Assembly (NCBI GenBank): GCA_964532595.1
Contig: CAZHIQ010000016.1
Span: 8,927-72,926, forward strand
Direction of reading: 5' to 3'
Length of the DNA: 64,000 nucleotides
Source of the DNA: Chryseosolibacter sp964532595
Lineage (GTDB): Bacteria; Bacteroidota; Bacteroidia; Cytophagales; Cyclobacteriaceae
Shown: in pieces, positions 1 through 8,798 of the stretch
Numbering within the stretch: position 1 is the stretch's first letter
Layout of the letters: the number at the start of each line of letters is the position of its first letter
Notes under the pieces: generated by a model
Told to the model about the DNA's origin: nothing
Database searches by the model: none
What the model saw: the letters and a program-made list of their open reading frames with translations, nothing else
Program-made: the position numbers and the translations under genes

Positions 1-365
1 CAAAAAACACCAAGCTTGGTCGCCGGGTCTTCGGTCCGTTTCCAATGCGCCAGGTAATGGATCCAGACAGCGATGGCTCCGACAAATGCTCCTGCAAGTT
101 GTGCCAGCATGTAGCCCGGTACCTTTTCACCGGGGAAATCACCGTAAACCCACAAACCCAGCGTGACCGCAGGGTTGATATGAGCTCCGCTGATCTGGCC
201 AACAGCATAAATCGCCAGTGAGACAGCGAGCCCCCAGCCAACAACAATGGTAAACCATCCGGCTTTCTCAGCCTTCGTGTCGCGTAAACATACGCCGGCA
301 ACAACACCGTTTCCTAAAAGAGTCAGAAGGGCTGTGCCCAAGAATTCAGCTACGTAGGGTGACAT
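1..365 (-). CDS. MIP-family channel (aquaporin / glycerol facilitator), 3' truncated
   Basis: The reading frame starts with ATG at 365 and runs off the left edge, giving about 121 residues. It begins MSPYVAEFLGTALLTLLG, the usual first transmembrane helix of major intrinsic proteins. The first NPA box is visible as SGAHINPAVT near residue 65, followed by a hydrophobic segment (MLAQLAGAFVGA). The second NPA box lies outside the window. MIP channels passively conduct water or small polyols across the inner membrane. The spacing and sequence around the first box resemble GlpF-type glycerol facilitators, but the selectivity-filter residues needed to decide are missing. It is followed on the same strand by the haloperoxidase-like gene, with no sign of an operon link. 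Confidence 0.9.
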   Translation of the reverse strand, partial: MSPYVAEFLGTALLTLLGNGVVAGVCLRDTKAEKAGWFTIVVGWGLAVSLAIYAVGQISGAHINPAVTLGLWVYGDFPGEKVPGYMLAQLAGAFVGAIAVWIHYLAHWKRTEDPATKLGVF

Positions 366-516
366 CAGTTTGTTTATTTAGGTTAGATAAATCAGAGGAC
401 AAACCCTACTTGACTTCCCTCGCCTCTGAGTGGCCCAATATGAAAAGAGAAAGGGAATAATCCAAAAGGAAATCAAATGAAAGTAAAAGGGAATTAATAG
501 AAATTCAACGAGCGGT

Positions 517-1875
517 TTAGCGCGCGGCGATTGGAGGCGTCTTCCGCGTGCGCAGTTTTGTGATCACGTATTCGCCCACAAGCCGTCCTTCTTCAATTCC
601 GTGCTCAATAGCAGGGCGATAGTGAATCCCACCGTAGAGACGGCTGATCGCAGCTTCTTCGGACGCATGACGAAAAGATTCATACTGCCGGGCCGGAAGC
701 CCGAATTCGACTTCAGTCGAGTCGAGGAATGAAAAGTTATCGCCAAAGAGATGGGTCAAGGTCACTGAAGAAGCCGTGCTTATAACGCTATGGCCACTGG
801 TATACTCCGGGAAGGGAGGGGTTTGTAACAGAGGGACCCAATCCTCGTCGATATATTGATTGATATACGTTTCAGGGCGGATCAATCGCGAACGGAATTT
901 TTCATCCCAACAACTGATGAATCCATCCATTAAGGCGATGGATACCAGGGCGTAGGCTTCAGCCGAACGGACAAAGTCGGCCCCTGCTTTCCGGCATGCC
1001 ACGTGAGTAATGTTCATCCAATGTCCCCCGGGCGAAATCTTCTTCGTGGCAAACATGACGTGGCCCTGCACATTGGTGACGAACGGATTACAGTCCCAAA
1101 ATGAAGCGATCGCGCGGTGTTCAGGCGTCATGTTCTTTCCCGCCTCATATACCTCAAATGCTTCTGCATAAAATCGGCTCTTCGGGCGGGTATCAAACGG
1201 TGTTGGCGGTGGTGGGATAAACTGGTTGGAAGAATCGAGCGCCACCGTTCGGATCTTATTCCAATGGGGCTCTATGGCATCCATAAAAGCAGGGGGCGTG
1301 GGCTTCCAGGTCGACGGATCATTGTCGATCACGTATTTCGGGAAGGAACGCGATTCTTTATAGTTGTCACTGGCTGACCATTGGAGGATGTGCCGGCCCA
1401 CCTGTTGGCCGTAAGCCACTGACCGTTCGAACACCGCCCGGGGAATTCCGGCATCTTTATACTCCTGCAGGATACGGTCGCGGAAGGTCCGCATTTGATC
1501 TTCCGAAAAGACCAGCGCAGTCCCGACGGTCAACGCTGCTTCGACGGATGCAAGCGGGAAGCAGTACTCCATATCCGATTCGGGTTGTGGCACCGCCGGG
1601 AGTCCATTGACCTGGTCGGCAAGGGTCACGTATTCAGGATTCGCATGAATCGCAGCTTCATAAGCCGCAATGGCCATATAGACATAAATCCGGCTTGCTA
1701 CGGGCGGTGAAAAAATATCGTAAATGATGACATCGGTGACTTGTTTCACCGTCCGGTGGAGGAAGACGGGGTCGCTGATATCTACGGTCGTGCGACGCTC
1801 TTCGCCCGACTGCGACACGGAGCACGAGGCGAGTAAACACCACGCACAGACATTCAGGAAGATCTTTTTTGCCAT
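517..1875 (-). CDS. Vanadium-dependent haloperoxidase / PAP2-superfamily lipoprotein
   Basis: 452 residues with a lipoprotein signal ending LLASC, so probably anchored outside the inner membrane. All elements of the vanadate/phosphate pocket shared by vanadium haloperoxidases and PAP2 phosphatases are visible: K and R in K-x6-RP (K326, R333), the TSGH box (H362), and R412 and H418 in SRLYGGIH. The helical N-terminal part with YMAIAAYEAA is typical of bacterial haloperoxidase-like proteins. Family members oxidise halides with peroxide or hydrolyse phosphate esters, and sequence alone does not choose between them. The ATG at 1875 is preferred over an in-frame TTG six bases upstream. It is monocistronic and divergent from the LacI-type gene. 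Confidence 0.85.
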   Translation of the reverse strand: MAKKIFLNVCAWCLLASCSVSQSGEERRTTVDISDPVFLHRTVKQVTDVIIYDIFSPPVASRIYVYMAIAAYEAAIHANPEYVTLADQVNGLPAVPQPESDMEYCFPLASVEAALTVGTALVFSEDQMRTFRDRILQEYKDAGIPRAVFERSVAYGQQVGRHILQWSASDNYKESRSFPKYVIDNDPSTWKPTPPAFMDAIEPHWNKIRTVALDSSNQFIPPPPTPFDTRPKSRFYAEAFEVYEAGKNMTPEHRAIASFWDCNPFVTNVQGHVMFATKKISPGGHWMNITHVACRKAGADFVRSAEAYALVSIALMDGFISCWDEKFRSRLIRPETYINQYIDEDWVPLLQTPPFPEYTSGHSVISTASSVTLTHLFGDNFSFLDSTEVEFGLPARQYESFRHASEEAAISRLYGGIHYRPAIEHGIEEGRLVGEYVITKLRTRKTPPIAAR

Positions 1876-2087
1876 GGCCAACCAATTTAGCGAATAATCA
1901 TCAACCGCGAATCACTTTACACTCTGTCACTTCGACAATCCAACATATTTACCACAAACGATTGCGGTTCTTACGAAGAAAAATTGCGCAACAAGTTGCG
2001 GTAATGTTGCGGAACGCGTAACTTGCGGTTGCATTCAAGCAGCGGTCCTCCCTCCCTTCGCGGCTGCCCATAACTAAATCTTTTCGT

Positions 2088-3131
2088 ATGAAGTACAATC
2101 AGGTAACTATTAAAGACATTGCAAGAGAACTCGGCATTTCCCCGTCGACCGTCTCCCGGGCGCTCAAGGATCACCCGGATATCAGCCCGGAAACCAAGAA
2201 AGCCGTTAACGAGCTGGCCGAAAAGCTCAACTATACCCCGAACATTGTAGCGCTGAGTCTGCGTCAAAGCAAGACGAACACCATCGGCGTGATTATCCCG
2301 GAACTTGTGCACTTCTTCTTTTCGACCGTTATCGCCGGAATTGAAGACGTTGCTTACAGCGCAGGATACAACGTCATTATTACGCAGTCGAACGAATCCC
2401 TTCAACGGGAGAAGACAGACATCCGCGCCCTGTTCAACTCACGGGTCGACGGAATGCTGATATCGGTTTCTCGCGAGACCGACAACTTTGAGCATATCGA
2501 CAACATCCTCGCGAAAGGGGTTCCGATGGTATTCTTCGATCGCATCTACGATACTCCCAACGCCAGTAAAATCATAGTGGACGACTTAAGTGGCGCGCGC
2601 GAAGCTACCCTTCACCTGATCGATCAGGGCTGCAAGCGAATCGCGCACCTTGAAGGCGCTCCAAATCTCGAAATCACGAAGAAGCGTCTCGAAGGCTTCC
2701 TCCAGGCGCACAAGGAGCGCGGCATCGCTGTGCCCGACGAGTTGATCATGCCGGCTCACCTCGGCACGATCGAGGCTGGAAAAGAAGCGACCCGCAAACT
2801 GCTTGAACTCGACCAGCGCCCCGACGCCATCTTTGCAACCAACGATCCCGCCGCAATGGGGGCTGTCCAGGCAATTAAAGAAGCCGGCCTGCGCATCCCT
2901 CAGGACGTAGCAGTCGTCGGTTTCAGCAACTGGTTCTTTACGGCTCTGCTCGATCCCCCGCTGACTTCCGTAGATCAGCCCGGCTTTGAAATGGGACAAG
3001 AAGCTGCAAAACTGCTCATCCGCCATATTGAGCAGCGCACCAAGGACCGCGATGCGGAGGTACAGCACGAGACCAAAGTGCTCAAGACCAAACTCATCGT
3101 CCGCGATTCTTCCTTGAGAAACAAAGCTTAG
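2088..3131 (+). CDS. LacI-family transcriptional regulator
   Basis: 347 residues. An N-terminal LacI helix-turn-helix occupies about residues 7-26 (TIKDIARELGISPSTVSRAL), followed by the hinge helix (NIVALSLRQSKTNTIGVIIP) and a periplasmic-binding-protein-like effector domain to about residue 340. Typical landmarks are FFSTVIAGIEDVAY, DGMLISVS, FFDRIYD, DAIFATNDPAAMGA and VAVVGFSNWFFTALLDPPLTSVDQP. These proteins bind CG-centred palindromes as dimers and release them on binding a sugar or related metabolite. The ligand cannot be read from the sequence and no sugar operon is adjacent. It is monocistronic and followed at once by a strong terminator. A CG-centred palindrome in the pckA promoter (32848-32857) is a possible target; this is inference only. 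Confidence 0.95.
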   Translation: MKYNQVTIKDIARELGISPSTVSRALKDHPDISPETKKAVNELAEKLNYTPNIVALSLRQSKTNTIGVIIPELVHFFFSTVIAGIEDVAYSAGYNVIITQSNESLQREKTDIRALFNSRVDGMLISVSRETDNFEHIDNILAKGVPMVFFDRIYDTPNASKIIVDDLSGAREATLHLIDQGCKRIAHLEGAPNLEITKKRLEGFLQAHKERGIAVPDELIMPAHLGTIEAGKEATRKLLELDQRPDAIFATNDPAAMGAVQAIKEAGLRIPQDVAVVGFSNWFFTALLDPPLTSVDQPGFEMGQEAAKLLIRHIEQRTKDRDAEVQHETKVLKTKLIVRDSSLRNKA

Positions 3132-3140
3132 CCATAACAC

Positions 3141-3176
3141 AGAAGCACGACTCACAAGGTCGTGCTTCTGCTTTTT
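3141..3176 (+). terminator. Rho-independent terminator of the LacI-family gene
   Basis: A perfect 11-bp stem (AGAAGCACGAC at 3141-3151 pairing with 3159-3169) with a 7-nt loop, followed by GCTTTTT. It begins 10 bases after the stop codon. Confidence 0.9.
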
Positions 3177-3330
3177 GGCCAGCAAACAACCCAATATACC
3201 TCTGCCGACGCCCTTTTGTTTACCCGGGTATCGTTGATATTCAGGGTTTTATGTACACGCTTTTTCAAAAACGCCGCTGAACAGCTAACTTCGGCATCTA
3301 TTTTGAATAAGACCGCCAAACCCCGCTTTT

Positions 3331-4470
3331 ATGAGAATTGGACATCTACTACTTTTTGCGCTCTTCGCTACTCTTACGGCCTGCAGTTCTGGCAAGAAAG
3401 CCTACGAGCGCGGTGACTACTACAGCGCTGTGCTTCAGGCGGTGAATCGCCTTCGGCAAAACCCGACCCACAACAAGTCGCTCGCTACGTTGCAGGAGGC
3501 CTATCCCCTCGCGCTGGGATACTATGAGTCTCAGGCCCAGAACGAGATCGCTTCCAACTCGGCGTTCAAATGGAAAAATGCCATCGAAGCCTATGGGCAT
3601 CTCAATCAGCTCTACGAGCAGATCCGTCAGTGTCCGGGATGCCTTCGCGTCATTCCCAATCCCAAGAACTATTACGCCGAGATCGGTCCCCTGAAAGAAA
3701 AGGCGGCCGAAGAAAGCTACAACGCGGGCATCGCCGCTTTGATGAAGGCCACCCGTGAAGATGCCAAGCAGGCCTGGTACAACTTCAATGATGCAAACGC
3801 GTTTGTTCCAGGCTACAAGGATGTCGTTGCCTATATGGAGAAGGCGAAAGACGAGGCTACCCTTAAAGTAATTGTCGAACAGATTCCTGTGCCTGGACGA
3901 TATAATCTCAGTGGTGGTTTCTTCCAGGACAAGATTGAAGAACACCTTCATACCCAATACGCGCCGGAATCATTTATTCAGTTCTATACACCTCAGGCGG
4001 CTGCCGCACTCAGTCTCGAAGTTCCTGACCAGATCTTGCGGATTCAGTTTGATGACTTCTCCGTTGGAAACATCAGGATCAAAGAAACGGAAGAGAACCT
4101 CTCCCGCGACAGTGTGAAGGTCGGCGAAGCCCGCGTTGATGGAAAGGTCGTCCCTGTGTATAATACGGTTAAGGCGAAACTGATCACGACCCGAAAAGAA
4201 GTTCTTTCCTCAGGACTTCTCAGCATGATCGTCGTCGATGCCCGCACGAACAGTGTGCTGGCTCACCGCAAATTCAGCGGCGAATACCTTTGGGTCAACT
4301 CATGGGCCCGCTTCAACGGCGATGAGCGGGCATTGACCGATGCCCAGTTGCGTCTATGCCAGCAAAAAGAGCTGCAACCGCCTGACGCTCAAGCACTGTT
4401 CCTGGAGTTCTCCAAGCCGATATTTAACCAATTGGTACCGGCACTGCGCGACTTCTACAGGAACTACTAG
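3331..4470 (+). CDS. Conserved hypothetical lipoprotein with a TPR-like N-terminal half
   Basis: 379 residues. The N-terminus MRIGHLLLFALFATLTACSS is a clear SPII signal with the lipidated cysteine at about residue 18. The next 150 residues are helical and rich in A, Y, K and E in a TPR-like pattern (KKAYERGDYYSAVLQAVNRL). The C-terminal half is predicted beta-rich (QILRIQFDDFSVGNIRIKE, LLSMIVVDARTNSVLAHRKF). A CxxC occurs near residue 98 (RQCPGCLR). I recognise no named family. The signal peptide points to the periplasmic face of the envelope. It is followed 82 bases later by msrA on the same strand, possibly co-transcribed. Alternative shorter starts are unlikely because the signal peptide begins at this ATG. 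Confidence 0.8.
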   Translation: MRIGHLLLFALFATLTACSSGKKAYERGDYYSAVLQAVNRLRQNPTHNKSLATLQEAYPLALGYYESQAQNEIASNSAFKWKNAIEAYGHLNQLYEQIRQCPGCLRVIPNPKNYYAEIGPLKEKAAEESYNAGIAALMKATREDAKQAWYNFNDANAFVPGYKDVVAYMEKAKDEATLKVIVEQIPVPGRYNLSGGFFQDKIEEHLHTQYAPESFIQFYTPQAAAALSLEVPDQILRIQFDDFSVGNIRIKETEENLSRDSVKVGEARVDGKVVPVYNTVKAKLITTRKEVLSSGLLSMIVVDARTNSVLAHRKFSGEYLWVNSWARFNGDERALTDAQLRLCQQKELQPPDAQALFLEFSKPIFNQLVPALRDFYRNY

Positions 4471-4552
4471 TTTAGGCATCCCGGCGCGGAACGATTTTGC
4501 CTGTCCTGCTCTTTTCTTAAAGAAAGGTCGCACTGCGTCTCGCGATAAGATT

Positions 4553-5101
4553 ATGCAAAAAGAAACTGAAACGGCAACGTTTGGATCCGGTTGCTTCTGG
4601 TGTACGGAAGCTATTTTCCAACAGGTTGAAGGCGTCATTAAGGTGGAGTCGGGGTACTCCGGCGGAAAGGTAAAGAACCCGACATACAAGGAAGTGTGTA
4701 GCGGACTTACCGGCCATGCAGAGGTGGTCCGTCTCAAGTACGATCCTGAATTGATTTCCTACGATGAGCTTCTGGAAATTTTCTGGGCAACGCACGACCC
4801 CACAACACCCAATCAGCAGGGAGCTGACGTAGGTACCCAATACAGGTCAGTGGTATTTTATCACAACGAAGAACAACGCCAGCGGGCGGAGCATTTCAAG
4901 AGCCGCCTGGAAGAAGAGCGTGTCTTCGACAAACCTATCGTCACCGAGATCAGCCCGGCGGAGACGTTCTACAAGGCTGAAGATTATCATCAGGACTACT
5001 TCAAACTGAATAGTAACGCTCCGTACTGCAGTTTTGTTATCAAACCTAAACTCGAAAAATTCCGGAAAGTGTTTGAAAACAAACTCGTTAAAACAAGATG
5101 A
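4553..5101 (+). CDS. msrA: Peptide-methionine (S)-S-oxide reductase MsrA
   Basis: 182 residues. It reduces methionine-S-sulfoxide in proteins using thioredoxin. The hallmark GCFWCTE is at residues 13-19 with catalytic Cys14. The rest of the fold is conserved: GVIKVESGYSGG, GHAEVVRLKYDP, FWATHDPTTPNQQGADVGTQYRS and EDYHQDYF. The frame is open upstream to 4340, but that part overlaps the preceding gene and is unlike any MsrA, so I place the start at the ATG at 4553, which puts GCFWCTE in its usual position near the N-terminus. The protein lacks a signal peptide and should be cytoplasmic. Confidence 0.97.
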   Translation: MQKETETATFGSGCFWCTEAIFQQVEGVIKVESGYSGGKVKNPTYKEVCSGLTGHAEVVRLKYDPELISYDELLEIFWATHDPTTPNQQGADVGTQYRSVVFYHNEEQRQRAEHFKSRLEEERVFDKPIVTEISPAETFYKAEDYHQDYFKLNSNAPYCSFVIKPKLEKFRKVFENKLVKTR

Positions 5102-5193
5102 GATTTTTCTCAGAAAAATGTAACCCGAACCTATACGCTTCGTTATAGTGATTGAGTAGAGTAATTCTTCTCATAGGTTTAGGTTTAGGTAAC

Positions 5194-5222
5194 AAAAAAG
5201 CTCCGGGACGCGGAGCTTTTTT
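5194..5222. terminator. Bidirectional intrinsic terminator between msrA and a methyltransferase gene
   Basis: GCTCCG (5200-5205) pairs with CGGAGC (5211-5216) around a 5-nt loop. The stem is extended by a run of A on the left and T on the right, so a U-run follows in either direction. It sits between convergent genes. Confidence 0.85.
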
Positions 5223-5260
5223 GCTTTCGGGCATGACGTAAAACATATATACCCAGGCTT

Positions 5261-6133
5261 TCAGAATTTTCTGAAGGCAATCAATTCTTTGGTCACGATG
5301 TAGTTAAAGGGAAAGAACGTCCAGTTCGTCTCTTCAAGCGCCCGGAAGTTGTTCAGTTTGGTATGACTATACCGGAAAATGCGTGAGAGTTTGAAAGGCT
5401 TCAGGTAACGCATCAGCTTCCGGTGGGTCATGTGGTTAAGTTCCATATACTCCGTCATCAGGTCTTTGCTGCCGACAAGCTTCCGGTTATTCTGGCGGAT
5501 AAGGGAATGAACATAGGGCTGCGGAAAGAACTGAATCCAGGGGATCCTGATTGCCCGCTGCAGGTGCGAAGCGTGAGGCCCCTCCCACGGCGGATAACTG
5601 AAAAATATGGCTCCCCCTTTCCGGAGGTTCCGGCTAATCAGAATGTCGAGAATTCCGGGTATCCATTCCTCCTTAATGTGCTCGATAACATCGTTGAGCA
5701 TGATAAAATCATACTGCTTGTCGATCGGAGACTCGATTATATTCCTCAGCTCAAATCGGACGTTGGGAATCTGAAACTTGCGGTTAAGCTCCCGGGCTAC
5801 GACAATGTGATTCGGATCCAAGTCAAAGCCATCCACCCGGGCGCCCATTTCGCGGGCCACCCAAAGGGAGGTATTGCCCATACCGCACCCGAAATCAAGT
5901 ACGTCCCGGTCGCGGAGGTCGAAATACTTCTTTAGGATTTTCTTGTCGAGGACGAGGTGGGACTCGTCACTGGCAAAATTTCGTTCGGCGTACGCCAGCC
6001 CCTCTTTCAACAGGGCTTCATCAAGTAAGGCAGACTCCATTACGTCGGAGTCGACAGAGGTTGTCGCGTTCATAATATCAGGTTGTAGTCCATTCGCACT
6101 CACGGGCCGGAGCACAATGCTGCGCGCCCCCAT
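5261..6133 (-). CDS. Class I SAM-dependent methyltransferase
   Basis: 290 residues. The SAM-binding motif I is VLDFGCGMGNTSLWVA near residue 79, followed by the acidic ribose-binding end of strand 2 (VDGFDLDPNHI) and a motif IV-like FIMLNDVIEHI. The layout is that of Methyltransf_11/23-type enzymes such as those acting on quinones, lipids or glycans. The substrate is unknown. The C-terminal 100 residues are basic and aromatic (LNHMTHRKLMRYLKPFKLSRIFRYS), which suggests peripheral membrane contact or a lipid or glycan substrate. A second possible start is the ATG at 6073, 20 codons in; the upstream ATG has an AAGGGTGA-like sequence before it and is kept. Confidence 0.85.
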   Translation of the reverse strand: MGARSIVLRPVSANGLQPDIMNATTSVDSDVMESALLDEALLKEGLAYAERNFASDESHLVLDKKILKKYFDLRDRDVLDFGCGMGNTSLWVAREMGARVDGFDLDPNHIVVARELNRKFQIPNVRFELRNIIESPIDKQYDFIMLNDVIEHIKEEWIPGILDILISRNLRKGGAIFFSYPPWEGPHASHLQRAIRIPWIQFFPQPYVHSLIRQNNRKLVGSKDLMTEYMELNHMTHRKLMRYLKPFKLSRIFRYSHTKLNNFRALEETNWTFFPFNYIVTKELIAFRKF

Positions 6134-6402
6134 TTCACCCTTTGCACGGGCAGGAACAAAACTATACCCGCCATGCCCGTAATGCTGATCCCGGAAAGCC
6201 CAACGGTAGAGATAAGCGCAGTGGTTCAGACCGGAAAAGGAACTTCAACAGAAGCCGATGAAGAAAAAAAAATCGGCCTCAAAACAGGAAGCTCATCCCA
6301 TCTCTTTTCCCTATCCGTGCGGGATGTTGAAAATTTTGCACGAATGCCCCGGTGTCTTCAGCCTTCACAATTTTATCGCTAGTTTCGCGTCAAAATTCAC
6401 CT

Positions 6403-7608
6403 GTGCAGCACACTGTTATCATCATCGGCGGAGGCATCGTCGGGCTAGCCACGGCCCTCAAACTCCTTGAAACTCACCCCGGACTGCAAGTCAGAATCCT
6501 CGAAAAGGAAAACGGTCTTGCCCGGCATCAGACAGGCAACAACAGTGGAGTCATTCACTCCGGATTGTACTATAAACCAGGAAGTCTAAAGGCAAAAAAT
6601 TGTTTACACGGGTACAATTTGTTGATTGATTTTTGTGAAAAGCATGATATCCCTTTTGAGCGCTGCGGAAAAATCGTCGTGGCCACCGAACCCCACGAGG
6701 TGCCCTTGCTGAAGAATTTGTATGAGCGGGGCAAACAAAACGGACTTGAGGGGTTGATTATGCTCGACCCCGCAGGCCTTCGCGAGTACGAACCGCATGT
6801 AAACGGACTGGCGGGATTCTTCGTCCCTCAAACAGGGATTGTCGATTTTCGCGTAGTTGCCGAGCGATATGGCGCGGAGATACAACGCCTCGGTGGACAA
6901 ATTCTCTTCAATCAACGCGTCCTGAAGATTGTCCGCGAGACAGGAGGGGCTACGGTGGAGACCACGCAGGGTGTGCACAAGGCTTCGCTGGTCATCAACT
7001 GCGCCGGACTTTACTCCGATCGGGTTGCGCGGATGGCATCCCCGAACGTAGACGTCAAAATCATTCCTTTCCGCGGCGAATACTACAAATTGCGTGAAGA
7101 CCGCGAGTATCTCGTGAAGAACCTCATCTATCCCGTTCCCGATCCCAATTTCCCTTTCCTGGGTGTCCACTTTACGAGAATGATGCGGGGCGGCGTGGAA
7201 GCTGGCCCTAATGCTGTGCTGGCTTTCCGTCGGGAGGGATACCGCAAGACCGACATCAACTTGTCGGAACTGGCAGAGACGCTGGCGTGGCCCGGTTTCC
7301 GGAAGGTCGCGGCCAAATACTGGAAGACCGGTATGGGCGAGATGTACCGATCGTTTTCAAAGGCTGCGTTTACAAAGGCATTGCAAAAACTGATTCCTGA
7401 AATCAGGGAGCAGGATCTGGTGGAAGGTGGCGCAGGAGTTCGGGCACAAGCGTGTGACCGAACGGGTGGACTGGTAGATGACTTCCTCATCTACGAAGAC
7501 AAGGAAGTCATCAGTGTCTGCAATGCACCCTCCCCTGCCGCGACGTCATCGCTCTCGATTGGTGAGACTGTGGCCGGACTGGCGGGAAGGGTATTGCAAG
7601 GACGGTAA
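6403..7608 (+). CDS. lhgO: L-2-hydroxyglutarate oxidase (LhgO, DAO family)
   Basis: 401 residues from the GTG at 6403. The N-terminus VIIIGGGIVGLATALKLLE is the FAD dinucleotide-binding motif, followed by EKENGLARHQTGNNSGVIHSGLYY, characteristic of LhgO/YgaF within the D-amino-acid-oxidase-like family. IPFRGEYYKL and GGAGVRAQACDRTGGLVDDF near the C-terminus are also family landmarks. The enzyme oxidises L-2-hydroxyglutarate to 2-oxoglutarate and feeds electrons to the respiratory chain, acting as metabolite repair. The frame is open to a GTG at 6352, but those 17 residues would precede the normal family start just before the FAD motif, so I chose 6403; neither start has a clear ribosome-binding site. 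It is convergent with the MoeB-like gene, 11 bases away. Confidence 0.93.
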   Translation: MQHTVIIIGGGIVGLATALKLLETHPGLQVRILEKENGLARHQTGNNSGVIHSGLYYKPGSLKAKNCLHGYNLLIDFCEKHDIPFERCGKIVVATEPHEVPLLKNLYERGKQNGLEGLIMLDPAGLREYEPHVNGLAGFFVPQTGIVDFRVVAERYGAEIQRLGGQILFNQRVLKIVRETGGATVETTQGVHKASLVINCAGLYSDRVARMASPNVDVKIIPFRGEYYKLREDREYLVKNLIYPVPDPNFPFLGVHFTRMMRGGVEAGPNAVLAFRREGYRKTDINLSELAETLAWPGFRKVAAKYWKTGMGEMYRSFSKAAFTKALQKLIPEIREQDLVEGGAGVRAQACDRTGGLVDDFLIYEDKEVISVCNAPSPAATSSLSIGETVAGLAGRVLQGR

Positions 7609-7619
7609 GGAATTATTTC

Positions 7620-8762
7620 TTAGTAAGTCGGAAACTCCGGATCCACTTCTTTGGCCCAGGCAAGAACCCCGCCTTTGAGATTGTACAGGTTTGTAAACCC
7701 GTGATTCTTTTCGAGCCACAACAGCATATCGCCACTCCGCTTTCCGCTGCGGCAATGCAGTACTACTTTTTTGTCACGGGAGATCTTGTCCACGTTATCG
7801 GGTATCTCCGACATGGGAATAAGCTCTCCATTGAGATTACAGATATCGAACTCATGAGGTTCACGGACATCGATCAGCTGAAAATCAGCTCCCTGGTCCA
7901 TCATCTCCTTTAATTCCTGTGCTGTGACTTCTTTCATGAAAGGTTGATTTACGGTCAAAGATTTGTTTTTCCCGGCATTTATGCCACAAAAATCGTCATA
8001 ATCGGCCAGGCTGTTAATTCGGTTACGTGCCCCTTTGTCCTTGAGCGTGATCACCGACTGTTCCATCGTGGATACATCGATCACCAGCAGCTTTCCCGAC
8101 AGCGGTTCTCCAGCCCCTGACACTATCTTGATCACCTCACTGGCTTGCAATGTCCCGATAATACCGGGCAGCACTCCCAGCACCCCCGCCTCGGCGCAGT
8201 TCGGCAGCATATCGGGCGGCGGCGGCTCGGGGAACAAGTCGCGGTAGGTCGGCCCACCCTGGAAATTAAAGACCGCCACCTGTCCTTCAAACGCCAGAAT
8301 CGAAGCATAGACAAACGGCTTACCTAGCAGAACGCACGCATCATTGATAAGATAACGCGTTGGAAGATTATCCGTTCCATCGATCACGACATCATAATCC
8401 TTTATTAGGGCTAATGCACCTTCGGTCGTGAGACGTTCGGGGAACACATCCAAGCGTGTGAGGGGGTTGAGGCGCGTCAGACGTTTAGCAGCGGCAACGG
8501 CTTTGTTCCTCCCGATATCATCAACCGAATAAAGTACCTGACGCTGAAGGTTTGATACATCAACAACATCGGAGTCTATTATTCCGATACGACCGACACC
8601 GGCGGCCACCAGGTAGAGTAAAGCAGGACAACCCAATCCGCCGGCGCCCACAACGAGCACCGACGCCCTTTTCAGCCGCAGCTGTTTCTCGACACCGAAT
8701 CCTTTTAGGGCAACCTGCCGGCTGTACCGCCGAAGTTCTTCGCCTGTCAGGGTATCATGCAT
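7620..8762 (-). CDS. MoeB/ThiF-type adenylyltransferase with C-terminal rhodanese domain
   Basis: 380 residues. The first 250 form an E1-like adenylyltransferase (LVVGAGGLGCPALLYLVAAG, IIDSDVVDVSNLQRQVLY, DGTDNLPTRYLIND). The last 100 form a rhodanese domain (FQLIDVREPHEFDICN) with active-site loop CRSGKRS. Proteins of this layout activate the C-terminal Gly-Gly of small sulfur carriers (MoaD, ThiS) and transfer sulfur for molybdopterin, thiamine or related cofactors. The first zinc CxxC of E. coli MoeB is absent: GGPTYRDLFPEP stands where a CxxC would be, while the cysteine of NCAEAGVLGVLPG is kept. The next gene on this strand is a MetZ-type sulfhydrylase, a weak hint of a sulfur theme. Confidence 0.9.
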   Translation of the reverse strand: MHDTLTGEELRRYSRQVALKGFGVEKQLRLKRASVLVVGAGGLGCPALLYLVAAGVGRIGIIDSDVVDVSNLQRQVLYSVDDIGRNKAVAAAKRLTRLNPLTRLDVFPERLTTEGALALIKDYDVVIDGTDNLPTRYLINDACVLLGKPFVYASILAFEGQVAVFNFQGGPTYRDLFPEPPPPDMLPNCAEAGVLGVLPGIIGTLQASEVIKIVSGAGEPLSGKLLVIDVSTMEQSVITLKDKGARNRINSLADYDDFCGINAGKNKSLTVNQPFMKEVTAQELKEMMDQGADFQLIDVREPHEFDICNLNGELIPMSEIPDNVDKISRDKKVVLHCRSGKRSGDMLLWLEKNHGFTNLYNLKGGVLAWAKEVDPEFPTY

Positions 8763-8798
8763 GTGGCTAATATAGCCAAACCTCCAGGTTGTTGGACA

